A stretch of 64,000 bases of DNA from Epiperipatus broadwayi (Eukaryota > Onychophora > Udeonychophora > Euonychophora > Peripatidae). The DNA lies in contig JAQFVV010000255.1 in the NCBI GenBank assembly GCA_028023455.1, positions 498,001-562,000 of the forward strand, written 5' to 3'. The notes beneath the pieces are model-generated. The model saw nothing but the letters and a program-made list of their open reading frames with translations. It was not told the origin of the DNA and did no database searches. Below are positions 12,746 to 24,729 of the stretch, piece after piece; the first letter of the stretch is position 1; each line of letters begins with the position of its first letter. The translations under genes were made by a program, and so were the position numbers.

Positions 12746-13417
12746 TTACAACATAATATTTGTCAACTCTATGGCCTTTATATCTAAACCCCCCTTATCT
12801 CTTCGCAAACCCAACATAAAAACTAATAACTCACTTTCTGTATAGTCACTTTGTTCATGTCTATTCTCCCATAACTTCATTATCTGTACCCTTTCTGCTT
12901 TCAAGCATTTACATTCAATCAACAGGTGCCTAATATTTTCTATACCTTCCTTACACAATTTGCACACTAAATTATCCATGGTTTTCCATTTACATGTATA
13001 TTCTCTTGTTGCTAAAGATCCCATTCGAGCCTTAAATAATAAACTACTTTCCTTACTATTATCATAAATTAACTCGCATGCAATATTCCGTTTACTTCTA
13101 TATATATTTAAAGTGTTCTTACCCTCCATACTAGTTCTCCATCTCTCCAACTCTCTATTTTTTATTAATGCTTCTATTCTTTTATCCCATTCCTTACCAC
13201 TATAACACTCAACAATGCTCCTAACACAATCATCCCATCTTTTATACAAGTATATTGATATGAATTCTTTATCCAAATCTTTCACATACCACATTACCTG
13301 TCTCACCCATCTTGTTGCCTGCCCTTTACTCATAACCCAATTGAACACTATTTTTGCTATTCTTTTACTATCCATCAACTGCAACCTACCAAACATTTTC
13401 ATTTTACTTTTTTGCAT
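12746..13417 (-). pseudogene. C-terminal region of the CR1/L2-like LINE protein
   Basis: A 223-residue open segment downstream of the reverse transcriptase. It contains a C-x2-C, H, C cluster (CKLCKEGIENIRHLLIECKC, about residues 151-170), a CCHC-type nucleic-acid-binding module common at the end of many LINE ORF2 proteins. It overlaps the end of the preceding segment (13404) in another frame, so one frameshift separates it from the thumb region. I see no RNase H domain. Its role in the living element would be RNA or target-DNA binding, inferred from family knowledge. Confidence 0.75.
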
Positions 13418-15095
13418 CTCTCATATAAAAACTTGACCATCCCATTTCTCCTTGAATTGCCTCCTTTGCTGTCCACATCTCTGCATCTAATGCATGTATT
13501 CCTACTTCCCTTTGTACTTTCTCTAAATAATCTAAAACTCTTTTACTAACCCATAATGCATCATTACCATATGTTAACCCTGCTACTGCAACTCCCTTCC
13601 ATACTATTCTAGCTACATCATATTTATTATATGAAAATACTGTTAGTTTCTTTACCAAACCCTTTCTTTTCTTTGCTTCATTTACCAAGTTTTTCTCCCA
13701 TTCACCCAAGCAATTTTCCTGATTACATATGATGATTCCCAAATACCTATATCTATCCACCACACTTAACTTTATATCCCCCAATAAAAATTCTACATCT
13801 TCTCTTTCCCCAGTATTAACCATCATTATATTTGATTTTTCTTCACTAAATTTAATCCCCATCTCTTTACCCACCCTTGCACATGTCCTCAACATAATTT
13901 CCATATCTTTCTTCTTTCTGCACACAAAAAGATATCATCTGCAAAAAAAGACCCGATAAAATATATACTCCCTTGCCACCTATTAATGGTATCTCTACCC
14001 CTCTTCCTAGTCTTTCTATTGCTTTCTCCATTTCACTCAAAAACAACAAAAACAAAATAGGTGACATAGGGCATCCTTGCCCTAATCCCACCCCATTTTT
14101 AACTTTAACTGATTCTATATCCCCTAACTGGTAAGTATAATAATTATTTTCATATAATTTCTTAATAATATTTACTAAAGCTTCATCCATTCCCAAATTG
14201 GCTAACCTTACTCATAATCTATTTCTATTTACTCTATCATATGCTTTCTCTATATCTATACCTGAATTCCTACTCATCTCCATAAGCTGTGTAACTACAA
14301 ACAAACTATCTCCTATACGCCTATCTGACCTAAAACCTCCTTGCATTTCCCCCACTACATTATTCTCTTCCATCCATTTTACAACTCTTCCAGCTACCAT
14401 ATATGAGAAAACTTTATATAAAACTGATGTTACCACTATCAGTCTATAATTATTTAACTTTCTATGATCCTTACCCTTTCCTTTAAATAATAATATTATT
14501 CTTGTATTACTCCAGCTAACCAGAAAAACTGTCTTCTGTGCCATTTTATTAAAACATGATAATAACTTTGCTTCTGCTCTATGCCCTAAATTCATTACCA
14601 TCTCTGCTGCCCATCCATCTAAACCTCTCACTTTTCCACTTCTCGATCTCTTCCCTGCCTCATTCAATTCATTTTTTGTGAACCTAATATTCCCATTACT
14701 AACTGCTTTCATTTTTTCTATGACTACTTCCTTCACATCTAACATCTTTTCTATATCCATTACATATCTATTTAAGATTCTCTCTACCTCTTCTCTAGAG
14801 CTACATTCTATTCCTTCATCATCTATTAATACTATCTCTCTTTCCCCTACATTTCTCCTTTAATGTAATTCCAAAATTTTTTACTCCCATCTCTTCCACT
14901 TTTATTAATATCCTCTAACAATTTACTATTTAACTTCATCCTCTCTCTATAATTATCCATTTTAGCCAACTTCTTCTTTTCTAAGTAGTTTCTCCATTTA
15001 GCATTAACATCATTTTCACTTTCTTTGTTCTTAATAGCACACTTATATTCTCTGCATGCTTCTTTCCTCTTTTTTACACTTTTACTAACTCTCAT
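13404..15095 (-). pseudogene. Reverse transcriptase of the CR1/L2-like LINE (broken)
   Basis: The domain is split over segments 15095-14847 (basic linker), 14760-14212, 14196-13867 and 13925-13404. Visible motifs: SGKVRGLDGW (fingers), NNYRLIVVTSVLYKVF, then GIDIEKAYDRVNRNRL (motif A with catalytic Asp), GLGQGCPMSPILF (motif B), and FADDI encoded around 13931-13948 but out of frame with what precedes it. The 13925-13404 piece holds the thumb (YRYLGIIICNQ, AGLTYGNDALW). At least three frameshifts are needed to read through, so this copy cannot make an enzyme. All catalytic residues are still encoded, which suggests moderate age. Confidence 0.85.
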
Positions 15096-15983
15096 TTTTT
15101 ATTACTTTTATTTTTCTGCATATTCTCAACCAAAACTCTATTTGCCACTTTTTCTATTTCACCACACCAATCCTTATACTCATCCCCATCCATCTGCTCC
15201 ATGGTTTCTTCAACTTTTATTTTATATTCTTCCAACTTATTCTTATCATTCACTCTCCATCCACATCTTTCACTATTATTTCTACCTATATTTCTAACCT
15301 TCATCACATTACTAACCATTTTTAATACAATAAAATTATGATCACTATTACATATCTTCTCTTCATTATCAAACACCTTAATTTTCTGTATTTTATTCAT
15401 TTCCTCTTTCTCTACCAATACATAATCTATTGTGTGAAATACATTATTCCTAGACCATGTGTATTGTCCCTCATACATATTTGATAAATTCCCAATGCTC
15501 AAATTTACTCTTTGACAAAATTCCTTGAACAACTGACCATTCTTATTATCTACATCATCAAATTCTTCAATATGTCCATTCATATCCCCTATAACCATTA
15601 TTTTCTTCCCCTTTTCTTTAAAAATTTGTGTATCCTTAACTAGGCATTCATATATACTACTGTTCCACTCCATTACAGTTTGACTATCTCCAGTAGCTAT
15701 ATACACTATGGCCACCATCCATTCTTGTCTACCCAACTTTATTTCAAACCACAAATGCTCTTGACACTTAACAATATTTAAATATTTCCTCGATATAACA
15801 CCTATACCACCACCCCTTTTTTTCTTTTTCTTTTCTGTTTACACCACCTTGCATATTCAAAAACCCAATTTTAACAATTTTTTCTTTCCTAACTATTCTT
15901 TTATAAATTCTTTTGATTCTTTCTTCTCCATTACGTTTATAACCTTTCTTACCATTAATCTTACAAAACCATTCCCTCTCCAC
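15092..15983 (-). pseudogene. APE endonuclease of the CR1/L2-like LINE (broken)
   Basis: The endonuclease reads in two pieces. The first (15983-15768) starts with a lysine-rich leader and VKIGFLNMQGGVN, corresponding to the N-terminal strand of AP-endonuclease-like domains. The second (15754-15092) includes VAIVYIATGDS, MVIGDMNGHI (GDxN catalytic block), YTWSRNNVFHTIDYVL and NSDHNFIVL (SDH block). The active-site blocks of the second piece look intact. A short frame-broken gap near 15755-15768 separates the pieces. The domain would nick genomic DNA to prime reverse transcription. Confidence 0.85.
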
Positions 15984-16123
15984 ATCTACACTTATCTACA
16001 TCAACCATCTTTTTCTTATTTCTTTTATCCCCTCCATTCATCTTGTTTTTGATAATATTACAATTTAAAAGCCCACCCCCCTTTAAAAGTTTCCCGAATT
16101 ATATTCTTTAAATATCAAACTCC

Positions 16124-17010
16124 CTAAAACTTGGCACTTCCTTGTTTTCCTAAGTGCAATCCATTTTTACTATATAACTCCCTCTTTCCAATAAACCAAT
16201 CCCATACATCCACAAACATAACATTATTTCTCTCACACAATTTTTTTACTCTCTCATTTATAGAACATGCTCTATCTAACAAATACCTCTTATCAAATCT
16301 TGGTAATACTCCAACTACTCCTACTCTTCCTTTAATCTTCCTCAAATTTCTAATCAATTCTACATACTCATCCATTACTCTCTCTGATGGCTCTAACAAA
16401 TTATTAGTTCCTACCATGACATATACATCTCTACTACCTAGCTTTCTTACTTTATCTGTCACATCCCTAATTTTTGCTCCAGGCATACATACTCTAACAT
16501 ACTTGCTTCCCCACATTCTCTTATTAGTGAATCTTCTATCAACACTGTCTCATAATCTACTTTCTCTACTCCATCTGTAACCTTGTCTACCATCTTCTGG
16601 ACCTCCTATCCCTTTTTTCCTTATCATTTCTATTCAATAATTCCTTTATCTCCTCACACTTTGTCTCTAAAAATTTTAATTTTACTTCTACATCCTTCAC
16701 TTATTCCTCTATCTTACTTATTCTCTGTCAAGCCATTTCCATTGCATTACTACTTTCTCCACCCATATTTCCTGTCACTCCACTAAAACCATACTCTGTC
16801 CTATCTTCCTTAACTACATTTTGCTCCCTCTCCTCTGACTTTCTCTCTAGACTACCTACACTTAAAAACCACTTTCTCACCTCTTTAATCACATTTACAC
16901 ACTGACTACATAACCAGCAACCTATCACATCCTTCCTATTCTTATTCAAACATTTCAAATGATACATCTCAGCACACACAATACATTCTACTAATGCTCA
17001 TCTAATCCCT
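16124..17010 (-). pseudogene. ORF1: PHD finger plus SGNH esterase (broken)
   Basis: The upstream piece (about 17010-16728) encodes a PHD-like zinc finger: a CxC start, AEMYHLKCLNKN and a final WLCSQC, followed by a charged linker. The downstream piece (16516-16124, 130 residues) is an SGNH/GDSL-type hydrolase fold: MVGTNN corresponds to the GxND block and NGLHLGKQGSAKF to the block with the catalytic His. Upstream of 16516, in another frame, the nucleophile region reads EDSLIR where GDSL/R is expected, so the serine is kept but the glycine may not be. Esterase-bearing ORF1 proteins occur in CR1/L2-group LINEs; proposed roles are membrane or RNP association. The exact number of frameshifts is uncertain. 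Confidence 0.75.
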
Positions 17011-17093
17011 TTCTGCTGATCGTATATACATTGTGCAATACAAATGCAATCCATATTCTTATTTTTCAATTCACATTTTGTATATTTGACTTT

Positions 17094-17550
17094 ATAATGC
17101 CTCTCCTATTCTTCAAACACACTTATATGGAAAAATAAAAACTTTTTAACTTTTTCCCAAACTTTATCAAACTATAACCACTTATTTACTAATGTTAGAC
17201 CTCCCAAATATTAACTTTTTTATCAAAATAAATATCTTTTAAAATTTAAAAAAACCTTCAATAACAAACTTAACTAAAACAAATTAAACTTACATACAAC
17301 TTTTTTATAAGTACCTTTTTATAATACCTCTTCTATTCTTCACACGCCCTTATACAGAAAAAAATAAAAACTTTTTCCCAAACGTGATCAAACTATAACC
17401 ACAACCACGTGTTTTGTAACATTCGGCTCCCAAACTTTGCCTTTTATTCTCAAAATAAATGTCTATTTTAAAATTTAAAAAAAATTCCAGTAACAAACTT
17501 AACTAAAACGAATTAAATTTACATACAACTTTTTTATAATTATCCTTACA
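17094..17550 (-). repeat. Two tandem ~228-bp repeats in the LINE leader
   Basis: The block starting ataatgcctctcctattctt at 17094 recurs as ataatacctcttctattctt at about 17321, and both continue through the same landmarks (aaaaactttttcccaaac, tcaaactataaccac, caataacaaactt or cagtaacaaactt, ttacatacaacttttttata). They lie upstream of ORF1 in the element's direction, as promoter monomers do in some LINE leaders. A promoter role is inferred by analogy only. Confidence 0.75.
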
Positions 17551-17931
17551 CTAACACCCATTCAACAAGAACAACTTTTTTTTTAAAAAAAAAAAAAACT
17601 ACTATACCTAAAATGACAAACGAAAATCTTTCCAAACAATTAAACACAAAAAATATTCAATCTTTCAAATAACTCACTCTCTCAATCACAATTTATACTT
17701 TCATCCACAATCAATATTCTGGTAACCAATATTTTTTGAATTGCTGCTCTCAAATGATCAATGTACACTTAAATAACATCAAACCAAAAAAAAATTTTAA
17801 GAAAAATTTTACTTAGCTTTTTGTCTTATCCGTGTCCACTCTCCATACAGTAGTGCCACCCTGTGCCAACCAGAGTAATCAATGGATGCCAGAAAGCTTG
17901 TGCATAAAATCCCCATCTAGTGACTACTCTT

Positions 17932-17988
17932 CCAATATCCCCAGACTATTTTCTAGATTATGGCTTTCATCGGTGAGGAGCCTTGGAT
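17932..17988 (-). ncRNA. Hammerhead ribozyme remnant, family B
   Basis: Minus strand: outer CCAA, inner stem I CTCCTCA, core CCGATGA (one change from CTGATGA), a decayed stem II around GCCATAA, then GAAAA, TAGTC at the cleavage position and the returning stem I TGGGGA with TTGG. Stem I still pairs well; stem II does not. It sits in a GC-richer patch (about 17850-17995) just upstream of the CR1/L2-like LINE. Probably inactive. Confidence 0.5.
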
Positions 17989-17999
17989 CTGAGAAATGG

Positions 18000-20509
18000 T
18001 GATCATGTGATGTTTAATGATCTTTTCTTATAAATTGATCCAATAATTTTTTTGTTAAATTGCAGGTGTATTTTTTTCTTTTATTTTGTATTTGACTTTT
18101 TACTTCACCATTTTTAATTAATAGTTTTAGATATATAAACAGTTGCTCATTTTGATTTATCTGTAGAATTTTGTTATTTTTATAATATTGGTTTATTTAT
18201 CTTTTTTTTATTATCAGTTTTATTCTTTGCTAAATGAGCTTATAGTAGTAATTCATTTTATTACTAATGTTTGTTGTAATATTTAATTCTTCTAATTATT
18301 TTTTTACCTTTTTTATTTTTCTTTATTCATTTCTTGAGGAATCCTTATCAGTTGTTTAATAAAAAAGTATTTTTTTGACTTTTTACATATTTTTTAATCT
18401 AGTTTTGTTTTTAAATCCTTATTGTTTTAGTATTCCTTTGGAATTTTTTTCTATTATTGATTTTTCATGAGATTTTTTTTTTTTGCTTTTAAAAAATGAT
18501 AATTCTATCTCATCTCTAAGTACCATATAAAGCTTACAAAAAATAAGATATACACCCAGTATCTTGTGGATAGTTATAAAGGGAGTAAATATAATTATCA
18601 ATATGGAATGTAACATTGCTATTGAAAATATGTATTTATTCTTTCTATTACAACAGATCTCCTTAAATTGACAGAAAATTTATAAAGAGAAAAATATTGA
18701 TTTAAGAATCTATATATAATTTAGAAATATTGTAATGTTTTGATTCTTTTGGAATTAGTCTGTATCTATGGTGAAAACAAATAAACTTACTGATTAAAGT
18801 TTTTATATAGTAAGCAAGAAATGAAAACAAGTAGTCTCTTATGAGAAGAAATGCTCTCTGAGCAGATTGTTATTCAAAGCTTAAAATTTAGTTAGTAGTC
18901 AAAATAAAATGTCAGCATTTAACCTTATGACTAGTCCTTAATGAAATAATTATACACCTAGGAGATTTCATAAACTATATTCACACACACAATATATAAA
19001 TTTATCAGCACTATAAATGTGAAATTAATCAATATTAAATCCTCAAGATACAATCTATTATATTTTCTATTTTGTTTTATACATTGCCACATTATTAAAA
19101 ATTCAAACCAAAGTTCACACTACATGACCTTATCAAAAACTGCTAATATTCCCTCAGTTAAATATCTTTAATTTTAGGTAGATTGTAATAAAATGATCAT
19201 AATCAAATAGTTTATTATTTGAGAGTTCATAAGAAGTTCAATTACAAAAGGTGACTCAATTGGGCTATAGTCCATGAATTTTGATCTTCAAAGTCTATCA
19301 GCTAACACTGCACTTAAGCACACAAAGTATAAATTGTACTAGTGATATTTAAATAAAAATGACATATTGATAGACATGTCATTTTCAGGGGAATTATTAT
19401 TAATGTGCATAATACTCCAAGAAATGTATACCAGTAATTGAATTGAGAGTTGAAAAATTCTGAATTAATGCAGTTGGGAAAAACAAAATCAACCTAATCA
19501 AAATGAATAAACCTGTTGTTCTCAGCTTGCAGTATGATATTTAAATGCAACAAGATTCCCCAATATTTATCTTACAGTAAGTATTACATTTCTGGCATTC
19601 TTCTATAAAAAGAAAACTGAGTTATTATTACTTATTATATTATCCAATAACTTAGTGGTAAATGTTTTTTTATGTATTTTCTCTTTACTTTATTTGTTTT
19701 ACCCAAAGATATCCAGATATTCATTTTAAATGTCAAACTATAAACTAACTAAATTAGGTATCTGCTAGAAGCTTAAATATGCTTAGAAATTCTCAGCTAC
19801 ATGAAAAAAAATAAATGTCTGCCTAGACTCTAATTCAAGACTGTAAGCATGAAATCAAGCAGATAAGTAATTATACTTACAGCATGGAGTTTGAATGCGA
19901 TGAAAGTTAGAAATTTTGTAAGGTGGCTGAGAATTTTTAAGCAAGTATACTATAGTAGAAAAGACTACTACTGTGTATTTTGATTGTAGTTAAAAGCACA
20001 TGTAATAATAATCTAAGTAGAGGGAGAACAATTTGTTCTTTCCAGCATTATCTACTTTTTAAAAATTATAATATGCTTTCTTGAATGTGTGTGTGTATAA
20101 TTAAGAGAAGCAACTCAGTATTTTTCAGGCTATCTATAAATAGCATTCTATGTTTAAAAAGAATCAAGAATAGAATACTTTTGATGTTTATAAGTTTATT
20201 CCTGCTAACTTTGTTGAAAATTCGGAATGTAATTAACATATCAGCTGCATTAAAATATGGCATTAATAACTATTAAATTAATAATCAATTAGAGAAAGAT
20301 GTAGATTAAATCCAACTTTTAATATACTTTTTTTAATAATCAACCAGAAATTAATAATTATAAGCATAAAATTGTGACATTATCATCCTTAATTATATAT
20401 ACATTAAACTATGCTAGTTTTATTTTTATAATTATTTTTTGCTTGATTATTAGCAGAAAATTATTAAAATTGAGATTCTATATATATATATCCTTCTCAA
20501 ATTGATTAT
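18000..20509. other. AT-rich stretch without a recognisable gene
   Basis: No coding region, SINE or clear inverted repeat seen. Open frames here (for example 18419-18616, 20085-20276) are short, AT-driven and without domains. Confidence 0.55.
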
Positions 20510-20518
20510 TAGTTTAAT

Positions 20519-20634
20519 TTTTATTTTTCCATATGTCATAGCATCAGCCGGGAAGCGAACCTGCGACAACTATCTGCAAGCAACTGCTTGCTTGCAAGAT
20601 GGCTGCGATGATCTCTCGGCTACCAACTCTTGAC
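20519..20634 (-). mobile_element. tRNA-derived SINE, long-arm subfamily
   Basis: Minus strand: GTCAAGAGTTGGTAGCCGAG, a GAGAGATCATCGCAG D-arm region, CTTGCAAGCAAGCAG, then AGGTTCGCTTCCCGGC-like B box, GATGCTATGACATATGG and an A-rich tail (poly-T with one A on the plus strand). The whole unit is little more than a tRNA plus about 20 bases. A short direct repeat tagtttaat at 20510-20518 and 20640-20648 is the probable target-site duplication. Same subfamily as copies at 41469, 46891 and 58343. Confidence 0.8.
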
Positions 20635-20871
20635 TAGTTTAGTTTAATAATTTTTAATGCCATATTTTTATCTGGATGATATGTTAATTTTTTCTGAAAT
20701 TCCACCAATATGAGCAAAGATAAGAATATAAACAACAAAAGTTTTAAAAATAGATAATACATTCTGTTTTTGATCTTTCTAAGCATATAGAGTGTTATTT
20801 ATTCACAGTCTGAAGGAAACTTGTTTCTTTTTTTAATTAAGTATACTTTAAGCTGTACATACTAATTTTAT

Positions 20872-21367
20872 TTCTATTTATATACTGAACTATTTCCATC
20901 ATCTAATATTAAGTATCAAATGTCTTGTAAAAAAAATTAAACTTTATTTAATTCTTCCAATTACATTCAACTGTTATTTTGAGAGGTATATTATTCTCCT
21001 CTCTTCTTTGAGTATTGTTGGCTTGACTAGTAGCAGTACTAGCATAAGTATCGAACTGGACCCTTAAGTTCTTAAATATTGAATTTTACAATAATGCTCT
21101 AACCAATTGAGTATTGCTTTAAATCTAAGAGATTCACATGCTAATACTTTCACAGGTTATGCAGTAACAGCTGAAGAAGAGAAGAGAATAATACTTCTTG
21201 AAACGTTTCACATACTAACCCGGATATTATTACTAACAGTTGAATGTATAGCGAATATTTAAATAAAGTTTAATTTTTTTAAAGACATTTAATTCTTAAT
21301 ATTAGATGATGGAAATAGTCCAATATATAAATACAACTAAAATGCCATCATCACAAACTTTCAGAAA
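20872..21367. mobile_element. Palindromic tRNA-headed element (family D)
   Basis: A 496-bp insertion bounded by a perfect 13-bp repeat atactaattttat (20859-20871 and 21368-21380). The outer arms are inverted repeats: tatttccatcatctaatatt and aaattaaactttattta on the left recur inverted on the right, as do acattcaactgtta and ctctcttctt. The centre carries a tRNA-like segment on the minus strand. With the tRNA head central and the two tails outward, this is the same head-to-head layout as the hammerhead elements. I looked for a hammerhead here and found none that folds. Confidence 0.7.
21040..21120 (-). repeat. tRNA-like promoter segment inside family D element
   Basis: Minus strand: CTCAATTGGTTAGAGC (A-box/D-arm, 21095-21110), an ATTG/CAAT anticodon-stem-like hairpin, a CTTAA-type extra arm, then GGGTCCAGTTCGATAC (B box/T-arm, 21048-21063). 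The pattern is that of a tRNA with a variable arm and could serve as an internal RNA polymerase III promoter. It is not a functional tRNA gene: it lies inside a repeat and its acceptor stem is not complementary. Confidence 0.6.
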
Positions 21368-21380
21368 ATACTAATTTTAT

Positions 21381-22990
21381 GACTAATCAATCCAAATTTT
21401 ATCATTATTATTGAAATTAGTCAGGCAATAATTATTTTTCTTTTATAAGTAAAAGAATGTTATTTTAAAATAATTTAGTAAGAATAAAATCAAATAGTTA
21501 ATTTATTTGCAAAAGGCAAAATAAACATAGAAATATGTACTTTTCTGATAATTTAATGGCAAAATTGTATTTTTTTATCCTCAAGAGATTAAAACTCATT
21601 GAAATTATATCAAAAGAAAACTTTATTTGACATTTGTATGGTTTCATATCAAAATCATATTATATTGACATTATTTAATTATCTTTATTCGAAATACTCT
21701 TTAGAAAATAAATAAAAAATAATAATTATAATAATAATGATAATAATTTTAAAGCAATAAATATATTAAAGAAATTAAATTATGTTTATCTATTAAATAA
21801 TGTGGTTAGCTTATACCAGTAATGTCATATTTTATTTTTCAAATTTTGAAATGAAATTTAGAAAATGGAGGACAAAAAATAAATGCATATAAAAAAAGAA
21901 AATACAGTAATAATAAAAAATAAAACATTGTCAATATCGTAGATATAGATTCAAGAGAAAATTAAAAGTAAAGAGAATTTATTTTATATTGTTATATTGG
22001 GGGAAAAAACATATCTAAAATTTAAATTATTTTTAATTATATAAGAAAAATCTTGGCGCAACCATAAATTATTTTATATTTCATCATTACAAACATGTGT
22101 ATTTTTTAAATGAGAAAAAAATATATAAAATGCATGGGGTAAGATAAATGTCCATAAGTTTAATGTTTAATTAAAGATGTTTTGGAGGAAATGGTGAGTT
22201 ATGGATAGTGAAATCAAGAAGAAAGGACAGAAAAAATTGATATTGTTGGATAATATAAGAGATGGGAAACATTATGAGAACTTGAAGAGCTGGGAAATGA
22301 AGAGAATGGATTGGAAAAATTAATGAACTAATGATGTGACTATTCTTTGGAATTGTCCACGGAACAGAATATTTTTGATGTGAAAAAATATAAAAGTTAA
22401 GATTTTGAATATTCTCCAGTATTTGTCAACAGTGTTTTAAGGCTAAGTAAATGGATGTCAAACTATTTTCATCTAGCTAATAAAAACTTCAACTTATTCT
22501 GATTTGATAAGAGGGTATCATTATACTGATTGTAACAAACATGATTTTAGTATTCTAGAGGCTTCACTACTGTTGGGGAATTATGATAATATTTCTATCA
22601 AACTAAGCTCACTTTTTATATTATTAGTTAATTTCAATATAGTTATTGGTTTCTTTTCAACCAAATATAGTTATAGAATATTGCTTTAAAATGATGCAGT
22701 TATAGAGTGAAGCTTTACTTAGACAATACCATGTAACTCTTGTATGTCTAAACTTGTCTGGTCTTTATGATAAATTATCTTTACTTTTCCTTTGTGTATA
22801 TGCTTTCCAGTACAAATTACTACTGTCAAATATCAAATGTTGTTGCTTAGTCATGTTTAAACATGCTTACATATGTGTAATGTTCAAAATTAAATCTCAA
22901 TACAACAATTATTATGAATAATTGAAATGCCTTCTAGTCATAGCATAAAATTTTTTTTTTTTTTATTAAAAGAGTGTCTGTCTTTCATCA
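21381..22990. other. AT-rich stretch without a recognisable gene
   Basis: No domain-bearing coding region or delimited repeat seen. Bases 22130-22480 are purine-rich on the plus strand, but I cannot assign them. Confidence 0.55.
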
Positions 22991-22992
22991 TG

Positions 22993-22995
<3 letters not shown>

Positions 22996-23037
<42 letters not shown>
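22996..23037. repeat. (AT)n microsatellite at RTE 3' end
   Basis: About 40 bp of AT dinucleotides abutting the 3' end of the minus-strand RTE copy that begins at 23041. Confidence 0.95.
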
Positions 23038-23038
<1 letters not shown>

Positions 23039-23040
23039 TT

Positions 23041-24640
23041 AATGATGTATCATCATCATTAACCATTATCAATCCATGGCAGGATGGAGGTCTCTCCAAG
23101 TTCAATCCATCTTCTCCGATCTTTAGCTTCTCTTCTCCACATTACCGCTGCACACTTTCTTATTTCATACATCCATCTCACATGTGATCTCTTTCTGAAT
23201 CTTTTAAATCTCTTGGAATCCAGTTTAAGATATCAATTGTCCATCTATTATCATCTCTTCTAGCAATATGTCCAGCCCAACTCTACTTCAGTCTTTTAAT
23301 TTTTTCAACGAGGTCAGTAACACCTGTTTGTTCTTTTACCCATATATTGTATTTTCAATCTCTTCTTGTTACTCCTAACATGCATCTCTCCATACTTATT
23401 TGAGTGGTCTGAAGTCTCTATATTGCTCTTTTATTAAGTGTTCAAGTCTCAGGTCCATAAGTAAGAATTGGTAAAACACATTTATTAAAAACCTTTTTTC
23501 TCAAACACATAGGCATATTTCCTTTTAGTATCAAATTATTTTTACCAAAAGCACTCTAACCAAGTTTAATTCTATGATTAATTTCATCCATTATGTTTTC
23601 ATCTGTATTAATAATCTGACTAAAATATTTGTAGCTGTTAATTTCTTCTAACTCATCATAATCAATCTTTATTTTTATATTTTGAGAAAATCCATTGAAC
23701 ATTACTTTAGTCTTTTTAACATTTATCTTTAGTCCTACTTTCATCTGATAACTCCTGCAACATTTCCTGCAGCTCTAAAGCATTATTTGCAGAAACAGCT
23801 ATATCATCTGCAAAATCTAAATGACTTAAATAATCTCCACTTAATTTCACTCCTTTAGCTTCACATTTTAATCCACAAAATACTTTTTGCAGCACTGCTG
23901 CAAAAAGTTTTGGAGATATGGAGTCACTCTGTCTTACACCCTTCTCAATGTTGACTTTGCTAGTATCATTATGTAATATAAATGTTGCTGTTGCATTTTT
24001 ATAAATATTTTTTTTAAATTTGACAATATCCTGTATCTATACCTTGATGATCCAATGCTTTACTCACTGAATAAATGTTTATAAAATCAGATGTCTTTTC
24101 ATAATCTACAAATCCAAAGCATAATGGCAACTCATATTCATTTGTCCTTTCTATAACTTCTCTCAATACCTGGATATGATCTATTGTACCAAAACCACTT
24201 TTAAATCCAGCTTGTTCTTTGGGTTGGTGGAAATTCAATATTCTTTGTTGATGCGTTGTAATTATCTTGGTAAAAATTTTGTATAAAACTGATAAAAAGC
24301 TGATAGATGTGTAATTTTTAATATCTTCTTTATCACCTTTTTAAAATATTAATATTAATACTGCATTCTTCTAATCATCTGATACATCTTTATCATAAAG
24401 ATATTTGGTGTATAACTTTGCTAAAAGAAATTCTATTTCGTTTCCTGCTTCTTTTAATATATCAATTATAATTTCATCATTACTTGGAGCCTTTCCTTTC
24501 TTCATAAATTTAATTGCATGTCTCACTTCTTCATTTAAAATTCTAGACAATTCGGAAGATATAATAGATATAGGAAGTACTTGTTCTTTATTACTATATA
24601 ATTCTTGATAGAAGTCTTCTACCCATTTCATGATATCATG

Positions 24641-24642
<2 letters not shown>
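23041..24642 (-). mobile_element. RTE LINE copy 2, 5'-truncated and decayed
   Basis: Minus-strand copy of the family at 2160-5447, covering the reverse transcriptase and 3' end only. Recognisable pieces are MKWVEDFYQELYSNKEQV (24631 downward), GKAPSNDEIIIDILKEAG, QPKEQAGFKSGFGTIDHI, FVDYEKT and INVKKTKVMFNGF, then the C-terminal region in fragments. The 3' end shows atgatgatgat (plus strand atcatcatcatt at 23050-23061). Stops and frameshifts are more frequent than in copy 1, and motif A reads DYEKTSDF instead of DYEKAFDS. Truncation falls directly on the TA/GT microsatellite at 24638. Confidence 0.85.

Positions 24643-24688
<46 letters not shown>
24638..24688. repeat. (AT)n(GT)n compound microsatellite
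   Basis: An AT run followed by a GT run at the 5' truncation point of RTE copy 2. A short G-run follows at about 24697-24708. Confidence 0.95.
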
Positions 24689-24689
<1 letters not shown>

Positions 24690-24729
24690 AGAGATGGGGG
24701 GGGGGGGATATCTGAAATAGTTAAACTAG

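Larger units (their letters stand above)
12605..17560 (-). mobile_element. CR1/L2-like LINE with PHD-esterase ORF1, inactivated
   Basis: A roughly 5-kb non-LTR retrotransposon on the minus strand. In its own reading direction it has a leader with two tandem repeats (about 17550-17094), an ORF1 with a PHD-type zinc finger and an SGNH esterase (17010-16124), an APE endonuclease (15983-15092), a reverse transcriptase (15095-13404) and a C-terminal region with a CCHC cluster (13417-12746). The 3' end is marked by atcac-type short repeats (gtgatgtgatgtgatgt on the plus strand, about 12606-12622). The ORF1 domain set is known from CR1/L2-group LINEs; the clade call rests on that and on motif order, not on phylogeny. 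I found no target-site duplication, and the 5' boundary is a guess. Confidence 0.8.

Noticed and set aside
21165-21215. CTGAAGA followed by GAAA in the right arm of the family D element, a possible hammerhead
   Set aside because: Stem II can be drawn only with a bulge, stem III would consume core adenines, and the flanks do not form stem I.
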